In this document: one piece after another, positions 17,172 to 26,524 of the stretch | Numbering within the stretch: position 1 is the first letter of the stretch | How the letters are laid out: every line of letters begins with the position of its first letter | Source: an uncultured Aquimarina sp. | Lineage (GTDB): Bacteria > Bacteroidota > Bacteroidia > Flavobacteriales > Flavobacteriaceae | DNA length: 64,000 nt | Direction: 5' to 3' | Assembly (NCBI GenBank): GCA_947495425.1 | Contig: CANLYR010000013.1 | Span: 1-64,000, forward strand | Made by a program: the position numbers and the translations under genes | The notes under the pieces: model-generated | Seen by the model: the letters and a program-made list of their open reading frames with translations, nothing else | Database searches by the model: none | Told to the model about the DNA's origin: nothing

Positions 17172-17632
17172 TAAGCCCCTGTGGTTTTTTCTCTACCAGC
17201 ATTACTTAATGCAAACCCTTTTTTTCTAACCATATTTTTTATAAAACTAACTTTTCTAAAACGTAATGCACTCCAATCTTCATCAATAGCAACTTGTCGT
17301 ACTGGCTCTAAGTTATAATCTCCCAAAACTCCCCATCCATGATCTCTAGTAATTTCGGAGGTATACTTTTTAGAACTTTTTTTTGGATATGCAAACCAAA
17401 GTATCGCATCACCCACAAGTTTGGGGTATACCGTTTCGATCCGGTTTTCTATTTGTTTTTTTTCAGTGACAAAAACAATGGCAAAATCAACTTCAGATAC
17501 TTGTATTAAGGATTCCTTTACGATTACATCTTTAAGACAATCTAATTCTTTACAAAACCCTTCGGGCTCGTTAAGGATTAAAATCTCATCTAAAGAAGAG
17601 GGAAGCTGCAATTTTTTGAAAAGCGGTGTCAT
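17171..17632 (-). CDS. DUF3052-like small cytoplasmic protein
   Basis: The start at 17632 (MTPLFKKLQLP) gives 153 residues. An ATG at 17686 in the same frame would add 18 residues that look less conserved. The centre reads KLVGDAILWFAYPKKSSKKYTSEITRDHGWGVL in pieces, then VRQVAIDEDWSALRFRK. This is the DUF3052 pattern of a 'hypothetical, permits W-P-K' core followed by VAxDExWSALRFR. No catalytic residues are known for the family. It is the first gene of the DoxX-AlkB run. Confidence 0.65.
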   Translation of the reverse strand: MTPLFKKLQLPSSLDEILILNEPEGFCKELDCLKDVIVKESLIQVSEVDFAIVFVTEKKQIENRIETVYPKLVGDAILWFAYPKKSSKKYTSEITRDHGWGVLGDYNLEPVRQVAIDEDWSALRFRKVSFIKNMVRKKGFALSNAGREKTTGA

Positions 17633-17823
17633 GAGTACTGTATTTGTGCTTTTTAAAGATACAAAAAAACCAATACAATTTGTCATAGTATTTAACAGAA
17701 TTTCGGATGTTTTTCAATACGAACTGTAATTATTTATCAAGGTGATAAATAATTAACATAAACTCAGGCAATAATATTTATGTCTTGGTAGTTATTTTAA
17801 TAACAAACTCAAATATAATAATT

Positions 17824-18837
17824 ATGAAAAATGCTTTTAAAGCAAACATGCTAGGTATTCTAGCATTTGCTGCTGGTTCAACTTTCATTTCTTGTGAGAG
17901 TGAACAATTTGACAACTCAGTACAACAAACTGAAAATCCTGAACTTTCTGAACAAAAATTCTTGCAAGAGGAGGCCTATCCCGGTAAATCGGGAGAAGTG
18001 GCAACATTTCAATTAAACGGGGAACCTGTGGAGGCCGAAAAAATTGGAGATGAGTTTATTCTCGAAGGAGATATTATCTTATCAAAAGATGATATCGCCT
18101 CGATGAATAAAAGTACTGGTCGTACTACCAGACGTTGGCCAAACAACACAGTCTATTACAGTATACAAAGTAGTTTGCCAAATCAAAGACGAGTTACTGA
18201 TGCAATAGCGCATTGGGAAGCCAATACAGATCTTAGGTTTGTAAGAAGAACAAATCAATCTGCTTATATCTTTTTTAGATCTGGTAGTGGGTGCTCATCT
18301 TCTGTAGGTCGTACAGGTGGTAGACAAAATATCAACTTGGCTAATGGATGTTCTACGGGTAATACAATTCACGAGATTGGGCATGCTGTTGGATTATGGC
18401 ATGAGCAAAGTAGAAAAGACAGAGATCAATTTGTTACGATCAATTTTCAGAACATACAGTCTGGTAAAGCATTTAATTTTCAAACCTATGTGCAGCGAGG
18501 CAATGACGGAAATGAGTATACCAATTCTTTAGACTTCAACTCAATTATGTTATATGGTTCTTTTGCTTTTTCTGCCAATAGGCAACCTACAATAGTTAGG
18601 AAAAATGGCTCTACTTATAATGCACAACGAAATGGTTTATCCACCGGTGATATTGCAGGGATAAAGATTATGTATCCCGGTGATGGTGGTGGAGGTACTG
18701 ATATATGCGATGGTGTTTCTGAATGGTCATCGTCACAATCATATCAAGCAGGAGACCTTGTTACCTACCGTGGGTCTTTGTTTAAGAAAAGATCTGGTAG
18801 AGGATGGGATCGCATAGGAGCATGTGGGACATCATAA
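17824..18837 (+). CDS. astacin-type (M12A) zinc metalloprotease with C-terminal CBM5/12
   Basis: Starting at 17824 the protein has 337 residues and a lipoprotein-type signal (STFISCESEQ). The astacin catalytic domain follows a propeptide-like segment. It includes RRWPNNTVYYSI at its start, the zinc helix HEIGHAVGLWHEQSR and the Met-turn SIMLYGSFAFS. A short C-terminal chitin-binding CBM5/12 module ends the chain (WSSSQSYQAGDLVTYRGSLF...GWD). The protein probably digests proteins in chitin- or glycan-rich material outside the cell. It is a single gene with its own terminator. Confidence 0.9.
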   Translation: MKNAFKANMLGILAFAAGSTFISCESEQFDNSVQQTENPELSEQKFLQEEAYPGKSGEVATFQLNGEPVEAEKIGDEFILEGDIILSKDDIASMNKSTGRTTRRWPNNTVYYSIQSSLPNQRRVTDAIAHWEANTDLRFVRRTNQSAYIFFRSGSGCSSSVGRTGGRQNINLANGCSTGNTIHEIGHAVGLWHEQSRKDRDQFVTINFQNIQSGKAFNFQTYVQRGNDGNEYTNSLDFNSIMLYGSFAFSANRQPTIVRKNGSTYNAQRNGLSTGDIAGIKIMYPGDGGGGTDICDGVSEWSSSQSYQAGDLVTYRGSLFKKRSGRGWDRIGACGTS

Positions 18838-18928
18838 AAATTTGTAGATGCCAGTACAACAAGCACACTATAAATGGTAAATAAAAAAATCTCTTTTAAG
18901 AGGAATTTAATTTAATATTTATAAATCG

Positions 18929-18966
18929 AAAATCCCTTCGGATACATTGTCTGAAGGGATTTTTAT
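18929..18966 (+). terminator. rho-independent terminator after the astacin gene
   Basis: AAATCCCTTC (18930-18939) pairs with GAAGGGATTT (18953-18962), followed by TTATTTG. The stem is ten pairs with a 13-base loop. Confidence 0.75.
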
Positions 18967-19052
18967 TTGTTGTAAAATTATTAAACTATAATCATATTAG
19001 ATTGCGTATAGTGCTATGTTCTCAAGTTTCATATTTTTAAAAGAAGGCTTTA

Positions 19053-19904
19053 TTATAGTTTGATTTCCTTTGAGTTATCAGGAGTTTCAAATAAAGAACC
19101 TTCATCTTGTAAAAATGTAATGTCTGTTATGGTAGCTTCTCCGAGTTTAGTAGTTAACCCCTCTTTTTCTGACCAATCATGAAACTCCCATTTGGTTGCA
19201 AAAGGGATTCCATCTACGATTTTAAAATCTTTATATCTAATGGCATGTGGGTTAGCTTCTGCTTTTGAGGTGTCTCCTTCACTTCCAAAGCTCACAATAT
19301 ACGCAGCTGCTTGTAGCATGTTTTTATCGTCACTATAAACGATATACCAGTCGTCTGGCGCATCACCAGTGCCCTTATCAAAAGTTAGCTTTGCAGTTTG
19401 GTGCTCGGCTCCGTCTAGAGGTTTACTATTTTTGAGCTCCCAATTTGTGCCAGGATCACTTAATTTATAAGGTAATGCAAAGAAATAAGTCCAGGTAAAC
19501 ATATCAAAACGAGCTCCTTTCTCACTGGCATCCTCTGGGCATAAAAAAACGTTTTCACCATTGTAAATAAGTTTGCTTTGATCTTTTTTATCGATCCTGA
19601 TTTTGCTAGAATTGGTAAACATTGTAATTTTTCCATCAAGGCGTTCTTTACCACCAAAGGAAATATTAGCCTTGAAACTTACTAATTTATGTTTTAAAAA
19701 AGCTGATTTATGATGTGCTTTTTCAATGCTTTGTACATAGGCGTTCTCAATAGATAATCCACCATCTCCAATGCCACCATCTGGTTCTACAGGTATTAGT
19801 TGGTTTTGTTCTACAGGAAGAGCGTCTGTAGTGTCTTCTGCTTTTTTGGCTTGATTGCAGCTTACAATAGCTATTGTAGCCATTAGAATCCATACGTTTT
19901 TCAT
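19053..19904 (-). CDS. DUF6503-like lipoprotein of unknown function
   Basis: The 283-residue protein has a lipoprotein signal (MKNVWILMATIAIVSC). The mature part is beta-rich and resembles the LolA/LppX-like half-barrel fold of the flavobacterial DUF6503 proteins (GKITMFTNSSKIRIDKK, then DDWYIVYSDDKNMLQAAAYIV). A low-complexity linker rich in Asp, Gly and Pro follows the lipid anchor. It is probably in the periplasm, possibly binding a lipid or sugar. There is no close gene partner; it converges with the astacin gene. Confidence 0.55.
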   Translation of the reverse strand: MKNVWILMATIAIVSCNQAKKAEDTTDALPVEQNQLIPVEPDGGIGDGGLSIENAYVQSIEKAHHKSAFLKHKLVSFKANISFGGKERLDGKITMFTNSSKIRIDKKDQSKLIYNGENVFLCPEDASEKGARFDMFTWTYFFALPYKLSDPGTNWELKNSKPLDGAEHQTAKLTFDKGTGDAPDDWYIVYSDDKNMLQAAAYIVSFGSEGDTSKAEANPHAIRYKDFKIVDGIPFATKWEFHDWSEKEGLTTKLGEATITDITFLQDEGSLFETPDNSKEIKL

Positions 19905-20149
19905 AAGTAGTTGATTTGTATTGTAGTTTTTAAAAGTACTAAAACCTATAATTAGAGCATAGTATTTATGAAAACTGTAACAGATAGTAGTATCTTAAAA
20001 AAAGCATGCTTTGTTATGAAATAAGGTTCAAAATAGAACGCAAAACATAAGTTGCATTTTCTTGCTACTGATTTTTACTCATCTAGGGGAGTGGTAAGAT
20101 GGTGTTGCTAACTTTAGTTTTTTATTGAAAATTGAAAGAACCTCTTTAC

Positions 20150-22465
20150 CTACATTCGGTTTAGGCTATCATCTATATCTTTATTCTTGAAAGCAGACTT
20201 TTTTATTTTACCAAAAGAATAGTTGAGTGAGAATGATAACTCTTGTGCGTTTACATAAAAAACATCTTCGGATGTTATGTTATTAATAGTATAACGATCT
20301 TTAAAATTCATGTTTCTAAAAATATCATTAGCATTAATAGTAAGTTTAAGGTGTTTAAAAAATGTTTTTGAAAACGTTGCTCCCAAAACAAAAATAGAAT
20401 TTCTCTCAAAGATGCCTTGATAGCGTTTTGTAAGCCCCCAGAGGTTTACTCCCAGTGTTGTTTTTGATGCTAGCTTAAATTCATTATTGGAATAATAATA
20501 CACATACGGTTTTGTTTGTCTAAATACAGCAGCTGGATCATTGATTTTACTATATATGGCAGTCACCGAATTGGTGGTATTCCAAAACTTGTAAGTACTG
20601 CTAGTAAGAAATCGTATGGTATACCCTGATTCATTGTTGAAATTTTGTGGTGACGATATAATTCTGCGTGTAGCTGTATCAAAGTTTGGGCTATAAAAAA
20701 CCGGGTTCTCTGTAACAAAATGACTAAGATGTATTCCAGTTTTTTTGTATTGAAAATCTGTAGCGATCTCTTCTGTTGTTGTCGGTTTTAAATTAACGTT
20801 TCTCGAGAATTCTACCAGAGGATTTATAAACGTAGTTATGGAACTGGCATTAAGGTAACTGGGTCGATTAATAGTCGCGTTGTAGTTAAAGGTGATGTTT
20901 TTAGTGCTATCAATAGGAATGTTTAGCTTAATTTTTGGAAACAAACGCGTTTGTTCTCTATCTACTAGTAATTTTTGATCGTTTCTAAAACCTCCTTTTA
21001 CGATATTGGTTTCTGATCGAATCCCTGCCGAATATTTAATGGCATGACTATTTCCAGAAATCTGTGCATAAGAAGCATACGTATTTTCATCGTAATCATA
21101 GTAGGAGATAGTTTGTTTGGGAGGATTTATAAATTCAAAATCTGAAAAAGCGATTGCATCACCATGAGATAGACTACCTCCGACTTCTAGCTTTAGTGCC
21201 TTAGTAAGCTTTCTTTCAATGCCTATTCGTGTAGCAAAAACTCCAATTTCATATTGCTGATCGCGATTTTGTGATATTTCGAAACCCATCTGGTTTATAT
21301 TATTAGAAATAGAATTTTTTAGGTCTCTTTTATAATTAGAATATTGTATTCCAAAAAAGAGGTTGCTCGTTGAGGTAAGTTTTTTATTGAAGTTTATATT
21401 ACTACTCAAAAAACTTCGTGGAGCTATATTTTCACTAGTAGAAACTATAAAATCTTCTGTTTGTTCTACACGCAACACTGTATTTGTAGATACCGGAAAT
21501 GTATCAGTATGTGCTCTAAGATTTACCTGCCCCGATATATAATCATTTGTATTGAGCTGATAGAAAAACCCACCACCAAGTATGAATTGTGGTCTAGGAC
21601 CAATTGAAGTTGTCTCTTGTTTTGATGTGATATTCTCGGCAGGAACTAAGAGTTTTGAATCTGCGGCTTCCCAAAACCCTAATTGATTATAGCTAAAGTT
21701 GCTGCGCAATTCTAATTTGTTTTTTTTGAAGCTAGCATTTATTTCTGCATAATTGCTGTATCTTCTTTTGAAAGAGGCTATCTCTGTGATACTTACTTTA
21801 TAGCCATTGGCTAGATTTTGTTTTCTTGTGATTAAGATTAGACTTCTACCTTCAGCTTCATATTTTGCTGGAGGATTATCGATAATTTCAATATCCTTCA
21901 TGTTTTCTACAGAAAGAGATTTTAATTGATCCAGATCTATTCTTTGATTATCTAGATATATTAATGGGCTTCCTCTTCCTATGATAGTTATAAACTCTTG
22001 ATTAGGGCTAATTTGTATGCCTGGTAGTTTTGAGAGTACTTCGGTTGGAGTGGCCAGAGATTCAAAAATAGAATTTTCAACCGTCACTTTTAGAGTTCCG
22101 TTTGCATAGGTCATACTACTTTTTGTAGTTTTGATATTTACTTCATCCAATTCAACGGTACTTTTTTTAAGCACAATAGTCATAGTCTTATTACTATCTA
22201 ACGTAATTGTTTTCTGCTCCTTTTGATATCCCAGGCTGTTGATTGATATAATGTATTCACCAACTTCGATAGTGTTAAAATTAAACTTCCCATTCGTAAT
22301 GAATGTATATCCAATAAGATGTTGATCTATCTTGTCAAGTAGCAAAACATCTCCTGATTCTATAAGCTCACTATTTTGATCTGAAATGACTCCGGATAAT
22401 GTGTGTTGCTGTGCATGTGTAGTATAAGAAATTATTAAAAAAGACAAAAGAATAACTTGCTTCAT
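20150..22465 (-). CDS. TonB-receptor-like outer-membrane beta-barrel (OMP_b-brl_3)
   Basis: The 771-residue protein has a signal peptide (ends TTHAQ) and an N-terminal carboxypeptidase-regulatory-like domain at about 20-95 (HTLSGVISDQNSELIESGDV). A plug follows (LPGIQISPNQEFITIIGRGSP, NPPAKYEAEGRSLILI), then a barrel with many alternating strands. The barrel domain matches the OMP_b-brl_3 type that lacks a clear TonB box. Import or signalling at the outer membrane is expected but the substrate is unknown. It lies 92 bases downstream of a membrane-bound LuxR-type regulator on the same strand, so the two are probably linked. Confidence 0.85.
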   Translation of the reverse strand: MKQVILLSFLIISYTTHAQQHTLSGVISDQNSELIESGDVLLLDKIDQHLIGYTFITNGKFNFNTIEVGEYIISINSLGYQKEQKTITLDSNKTMTIVLKKSTVELDEVNIKTTKSSMTYANGTLKVTVENSIFESLATPTEVLSKLPGIQISPNQEFITIIGRGSPLIYLDNQRIDLDQLKSLSVENMKDIEIIDNPPAKYEAEGRSLILITRKQNLANGYKVSITEIASFKRRYSNYAEINASFKKNKLELRSNFSYNQLGFWEAADSKLLVPAENITSKQETTSIGPRPQFILGGGFFYQLNTNDYISGQVNLRAHTDTFPVSTNTVLRVEQTEDFIVSTSENIAPRSFLSSNINFNKKLTSTSNLFFGIQYSNYKRDLKNSISNNINQMGFEISQNRDQQYEIGVFATRIGIERKLTKALKLEVGGSLSHGDAIAFSDFEFINPPKQTISYYDYDENTYASYAQISGNSHAIKYSAGIRSETNIVKGGFRNDQKLLVDREQTRLFPKIKLNIPIDSTKNITFNYNATINRPSYLNASSITTFINPLVEFSRNVNLKPTTTEEIATDFQYKKTGIHLSHFVTENPVFYSPNFDTATRRIISSPQNFNNESGYTIRFLTSSTYKFWNTTNSVTAIYSKINDPAAVFRQTKPYVYYYSNNEFKLASKTTLGVNLWGLTKRYQGIFERNSIFVLGATFSKTFFKHLKLTINANDIFRNMNFKDRYTINNITSEDVFYVNAQELSFSLNYSFGKIKKSAFKNKDIDDSLNRM

Positions 22466-22557
22466 TTTGATTCTATTTATTGAAGCAAATAAATATGTAA
22501 AATGGATGTATTCTTATCTTTTAGAGGCTGAATAAGGTGCTAGTACCGGTACGAAAT

Positions 22558-23547
22558 TTATTTTTTGAGCAGTAATTCTTGCCTGTTGGAGATATTTAGT
22601 TTGCTGTATATACTGGTAATATGAGTTTTTACGGTGCTTAGGCTGATAAATAACTCATTGGCGATTTCTTTATTACTCTTACCAGATAAGATAAGTTCTT
22701 TGATCACTTTTTCTTGCTTGCTCAAAGGTGCTATACTATTGTTTTTTATTTTATTATGGGATGTAATAATGAATAAGGCTAAAAAGATAATAATTACAAA
22801 AGCGATTACATTTATCGATAGGCTAAGGTTATATTTTTGCGTAGTAATTTCTTTGGTAACAAAGGTCAGTTTGTTTTCTAGATAGAGATAAAATTCAGGA
22901 TTAATCTCGCTAGATTTCAACTCTTTTAAAAAATCCAGATAGTAGGTTGGGTTCGCTTTGATATCTTTTTCTAGTAAATTTTGATCTTCCAGTTTTTTAA
23001 TACCAATCAATTTTACCAGAAGTATTTGTAATGAATCTTTTACATATCCTTTGGTTTCTAGGAGGTATTGTTTTGTGTCAAAATCACTTGTTAGGTTTTC
23101 ATATCTTGACTCAAATGCCTTTAATTTATGCCATTCGCGATCAGCTTTGTTAGTACTGTTGTGATTTCCAAATAATGTTTCTCCTTTTTCAAAGCGTACT
23201 GTATCGCTTTTGGATACAATGAATACCTTAAAGTTTTTAATCTTGTTTAAAAGTTTTTTCTTTTTGGCAGCAGATATTGGATTGAGGTGTAGTTTATAGA
23301 TGTGATTTTTGGGAGTAAATAATGTTTTGTCGAAAGCAAAAAAACCATCTTTTGTTAGCTGAGTGGATGCAATTGGAGTAGCTGTATGAGAAGTCACATT
23401 GTTTTTAAGATCTATCTGACTTAGATATACCCGTTGTTCCCAATGTTCGGGATGTTCAACATTCACATACCCCGAAACACAATGTTGCCCTAATAAGTTT
23501 GTACTTATGAGCAATAGGGCTATAAAAATGTAATTGGTATGCTTCAT
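22558..23547 (-). CDS. membrane-bound LuxR-type transcriptional regulator
   Basis: The protein (about 329 residues from the ATG at 23547; an ATG at 23556 is also possible) has an N-terminal signal and an extracytoplasmic region. A single membrane helix lies at about residue 245-265 (SINVIAFVIIIFLALFII). A cytoplasmic GerE/LuxR helix-turn-helix follows at about 280-330 (SGKSNKEIANELFISLSTVKTH, in pieces). It is therefore a one-component membrane sensor that binds DNA directly. The sensor domain has no recognised fold. It precedes the TonB-receptor-like gene on the same strand. Confidence 0.85.
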   Translation of the reverse strand: MKHTNYIFIALLLISTNLLGQHCVSGYVNVEHPEHWEQRVYLSQIDLKNNVTSHTATPIASTQLTKDGFFAFDKTLFTPKNHIYKLHLNPISAAKKKKLLNKIKNFKVFIVSKSDTVRFEKGETLFGNHNSTNKADREWHKLKAFESRYENLTSDFDTKQYLLETKGYVKDSLQILLVKLIGIKKLEDQNLLEKDIKANPTYYLDFLKELKSSEINPEFYLYLENKLTFVTKEITTQKYNLSLSINVIAFVIIIFLALFIITSHNKIKNNSIAPLSKQEKVIKELILSGKSNKEIANELFISLSTVKTHITSIYSKLNISNRQELLLKK

Positions 23548-23611
23548 TAATATCATGGACTCAAGATCATTACGAATGTAAAATTTTTAGAGATCAAATC
23601 AAAAGTAGGAT

Positions 23612-23650
23612 ATATAAAAACCGCTTCGACTGATTGAACAATGAAGCGGT
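23612..23650 (-). terminator. rho-independent terminator after htpG
   Basis: ACCGCTTC (23620-23627) pairs with GAAGCGGT (23643-23650). On the minus strand a T-run follows, so it ends the htpG transcript. Confidence 0.7.
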
Positions 23651-23676
23651 CTAATATATGTATAAAGTATAAACTA

Positions 23677-25566
23677 CTATTTAATCATTTCAAAACTACG
23701 CTTAATAAAATCTGTTAATTCTTCACCTGTAAGCAAGTTTTGAGAGAGCTTTGCAAGATCCAGAGATTGTTTGATCAAACGTTCTTTTTTCTTGGCCGTT
23801 TTTGTGTTAGCAATTTGTCCAACCAATTCGTGATTTGTATTTACAATAAGATTATACATTTCTGGCATATTACCCATCCCAAACATTCCACCGCCACCGC
23901 CGGTTTGTTGCATTTCTTTCATACGACGCATAAACTCTGGTTGTGTGATCATAAATGGAGATGCATTACTATCCATAGCTTCCAGTTGCATGGTGTATTT
24001 CTCTGTAGGAATAACTTTTTCTAAATCAGTCTTAAGACTTTCTTTTTCTTCATCAGATAATTTTGAGATCGTTTCTTCGTCTTTTTTGATAAGGTTGTCT
24101 ACATGATCTGCATCTACACGTACAAATGTGATATTTTCTTTACTAGTCTCTAATTTTTGAATTAAATGTGAAACGATTGGAGAATCTAATAATAAAACTT
24201 CATAACCTTTATCTTTTGCAGCAGTAATGTAAGCATGCTGCTCATCTTTATTGGAAGCATAGAGTACCACAAGCTTATCATCCTTGTCAGTTTGACTATC
24301 TTTAATCTTCTCTTGTAATTCTTCAAAAGTAAAAAACGCATCGTCTACTGTTGGATATAATGCAAATTTGTCAGCTTTTTCAAAGAATTTTTCTTCAGAA
24401 AGCATTCCATATTCGATTACCATTTTGATATCGTTCCATTTTTGTTCAAAATCTTCTCTGTTATTTTTGAACATGGTGTTTAGTTTGTCACCAACTTTAC
24501 GCGTGATGTAGCTCGATATCTTTTTTACGTTACCATCGGCTTGAAGATAAGAACGAGAAACATTCAAAGGAATATCGGGAGAATCAATTACTCCACGCAA
24601 CATGGTTAGGAATTCTGGCACAATACCCTCTACATTATCGGTTACGTATACTTGATTTTGATATAATTGAATTTTGTCTTTCTGGATACTCATATCCTGA
24701 CCTAACTTTGGAAAATATAAGATTCCGGTAAGGTTAAAAGGATAATCTACATTAAGATGAATGTTAAATAATGGTTCTTCAAATTGCATTGGGTACAATT
24801 CGCGATAAAAACTTTTGTAATCCTCATCTTTTAGATCAGCAGGTTGTTTTGTCCATGCTGGATTTGGATTGTTGATGATATTCTCTACCTCTTGAGTAGG
24901 AGCTGGATCTTCTTCTTTAGCACCTTCAGGTTTGGGCAACGTTTCTGTTTTAGTTCCAAACTTGATTGATACTGGCATAAACTTATTATATTTTACCAAT
25001 AACTCTCTAATTCTACTTTCCTCAAGAAACTCGGTATCCTCATCACTTATGTGAAGAATTATTTCTGTTCCTCTTTCAGTTTTGTCATGCGCTTCAATGG
25101 CATAGGTTGGAGAACCATCGCAAGTCCAGTGTGCTGCGGGCTCATCTTTATATGATTTTGTGATGATTTCCACTTTGTCGGCTACCATAAAAGCAGAATA
25201 GAAACCAAGACCAAAATGACCTATAATTCCAGAATCTTTGGCACTATCTTTATATTTTTCAAGAAATTCTTCAGCACCAGAAAAAGCTACTTCATTAATA
25301 TATTTCTCAACTTCTTCGGCAGTCATACCAATCCCTTGATCTATAATGTGTAGTTGCTTTTTTTCTTTGTTTATTTTCACTTCAATTTTTGGATCACCAT
25401 ATTCTACCTTAGCCTCACCAATACTTGATAAGTGTTTAAGTTTTAAAGTGGCATCTGTTGCATTTGAAATTAGTTCTCTTAAAAAGATTTCATGATCAGA
25501 GTATAAAAACTTTTTGATTAGTGGAAAAATGTTTTCTACCGATACATTAATATTTCCTGTTGTCAT
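23677..25566 (-). CDS. htpG: molecular chaperone HtpG (Hsp90)
   Basis: The 629-residue protein matches the length of bacterial Hsp90. It shows the GHKL ATPase motifs: LRELISNATDA (metal-binding Asn), DQGIGM and GHFGLGFYSAF. The middle domain includes YFPKLGQDMSI and the catalytic-arginine region SRSYLQADGNVKKI. The C-terminal dimerisation domain has a glycine-rich stretch (TGGGGGMFGMGN) unlike E. coli. ATP-dependent folding of stress clients in the cytoplasm is expected. It is a single gene divergent from the TetR-like/ABC1 pair. Confidence 0.97.
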   Translation of the reverse strand: MTTGNINVSVENIFPLIKKFLYSDHEIFLRELISNATDATLKLKHLSSIGEAKVEYGDPKIEVKINKEKKQLHIIDQGIGMTAEEVEKYINEVAFSGAEEFLEKYKDSAKDSGIIGHFGLGFYSAFMVADKVEIITKSYKDEPAAHWTCDGSPTYAIEAHDKTERGTEIILHISDEDTEFLEESRIRELLVKYNKFMPVSIKFGTKTETLPKPEGAKEEDPAPTQEVENIINNPNPAWTKQPADLKDEDYKSFYRELYPMQFEEPLFNIHLNVDYPFNLTGILYFPKLGQDMSIQKDKIQLYQNQVYVTDNVEGIVPEFLTMLRGVIDSPDIPLNVSRSYLQADGNVKKISSYITRKVGDKLNTMFKNNREDFEQKWNDIKMVIEYGMLSEEKFFEKADKFALYPTVDDAFFTFEELQEKIKDSQTDKDDKLVVLYASNKDEQHAYITAAKDKGYEVLLLDSPIVSHLIQKLETSKENITFVRVDADHVDNLIKKDEETISKLSDEEKESLKTDLEKVIPTEKYTMQLEAMDSNASPFMITQPEFMRRMKEMQQTGGGGGMFGMGNMPEMYNLIVNTNHELVGQIANTKTAKKKERLIKQSLDLAKLSQNLLTGEELTDFIKRSFEMIK

Positions 25567-25819
25567 TTGTATGTGATTTTTAGTAAGTATCTATTTTTTA
25601 AGAACAAGGTCAAAAAAAATACCAATAAAGCCAATCTGACAAACTGACATTCAAATATTGGACTTCATGAAAAAAAAGCTAGTGTTTGGGGAACGATACT
25701 ATCTTGCAAATAGAGAAAATAAGTTTCATTTTTCTTGAAACAACTTTAACATTTTTTTTGTTTAGCTTTTTTTAAAAAAGATTAAACAATTTGTATATTT
25801 ACTAAAATTACGAGAACAG

Positions 25820-26485
25820 ATGGCCACAGCAAAGAAAAAACAGATAATTAATAAAGACCACATAATTGCTAAATATATAGACTATGTTTTAGAAGAAGAC
25901 GGCTATCCAAAATCTGTATATAAGTTTTGTAAAGAAGTAAAGGTAAAAGAAGAGGAGTTTTATAAATTTTTTAATAGTCTCGAAAGTCTTAATAAAAGCA
26001 TATGGAGTACATTTTTTAGTACCACATTAACTGCAATGGATAATAATAAGGATTTTGAAAGTTTCTCCAGCAGAGATAAAATGCTTACACTATTTTATTC
26101 TATGTTTGAAATGTTGACGTTAAACAGAAGTTATGTGCTTTTTGCATTAGATCGTTATGATATGCCTCTCAAAAATTTAGAGCAATTAAAAGATTTGAGG
26201 GTTCATATTAAAAATTTTGCAGCCGAGCTTATTGAGATTGATAATGAAGAAAAAACAACAAAATTAATTAAGAATCCGGTATCTGTATTCTCTGAAGGAG
26301 CTTGGTTACAATTTTTATTCTTATTGAATTTTTGGAAAAACGACGAATCTATAGGTTTTGAAAAAACAGATGTGGCGATAGAAAAATCAGTAAACACAAT
26401 TTTTGATCTCTTTGATAGTACACCACTTGATAATGTATTAGATTTTGGAAAATTTTTGTGGAAAGAAAAAATAATGAGAAATTAA
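25820..26485 (+). CDS. TetR-fold protein, partner of the ABC1 kinase
   Basis: The 221-residue all-helical protein has a TetR-like N-terminal segment (YPKSVYKFCKEVKVKEEEFYKFF, in pieces; residues about 27-52), where a helix-turn-helix would lie. A long helical C-terminal domain follows. The recognition helix is not strongly basic and the usual TetR DNA-contact pattern is weak. The gene sits 39 bases upstream of an ABC1/UbiB-type kinase on the same strand. In eukaryotes COQ9, a TetR-fold lipid-binding protein, works with the COQ8 kinase, so a lipid-binding role is possible. A simple regulator is the other reading. Confidence 0.65.
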   Translation: MATAKKKQIINKDHIIAKYIDYVLEEDGYPKSVYKFCKEVKVKEEEFYKFFNSLESLNKSIWSTFFSTTLTAMDNNKDFESFSSRDKMLTLFYSMFEMLTLNRSYVLFALDRYDMPLKNLEQLKDLRVHIKNFAAELIEIDNEEKTTKLIKNPVSVFSEGAWLQFLFLLNFWKNDESIGFEKTDVAIEKSVNTIFDLFDSTPLDNVLDFGKFLWKEKIMRN

Positions 26486-26524
26486 TATAAGGAATAGGTA
26501 AAATAATAGACTAAGCTAAAGCGG

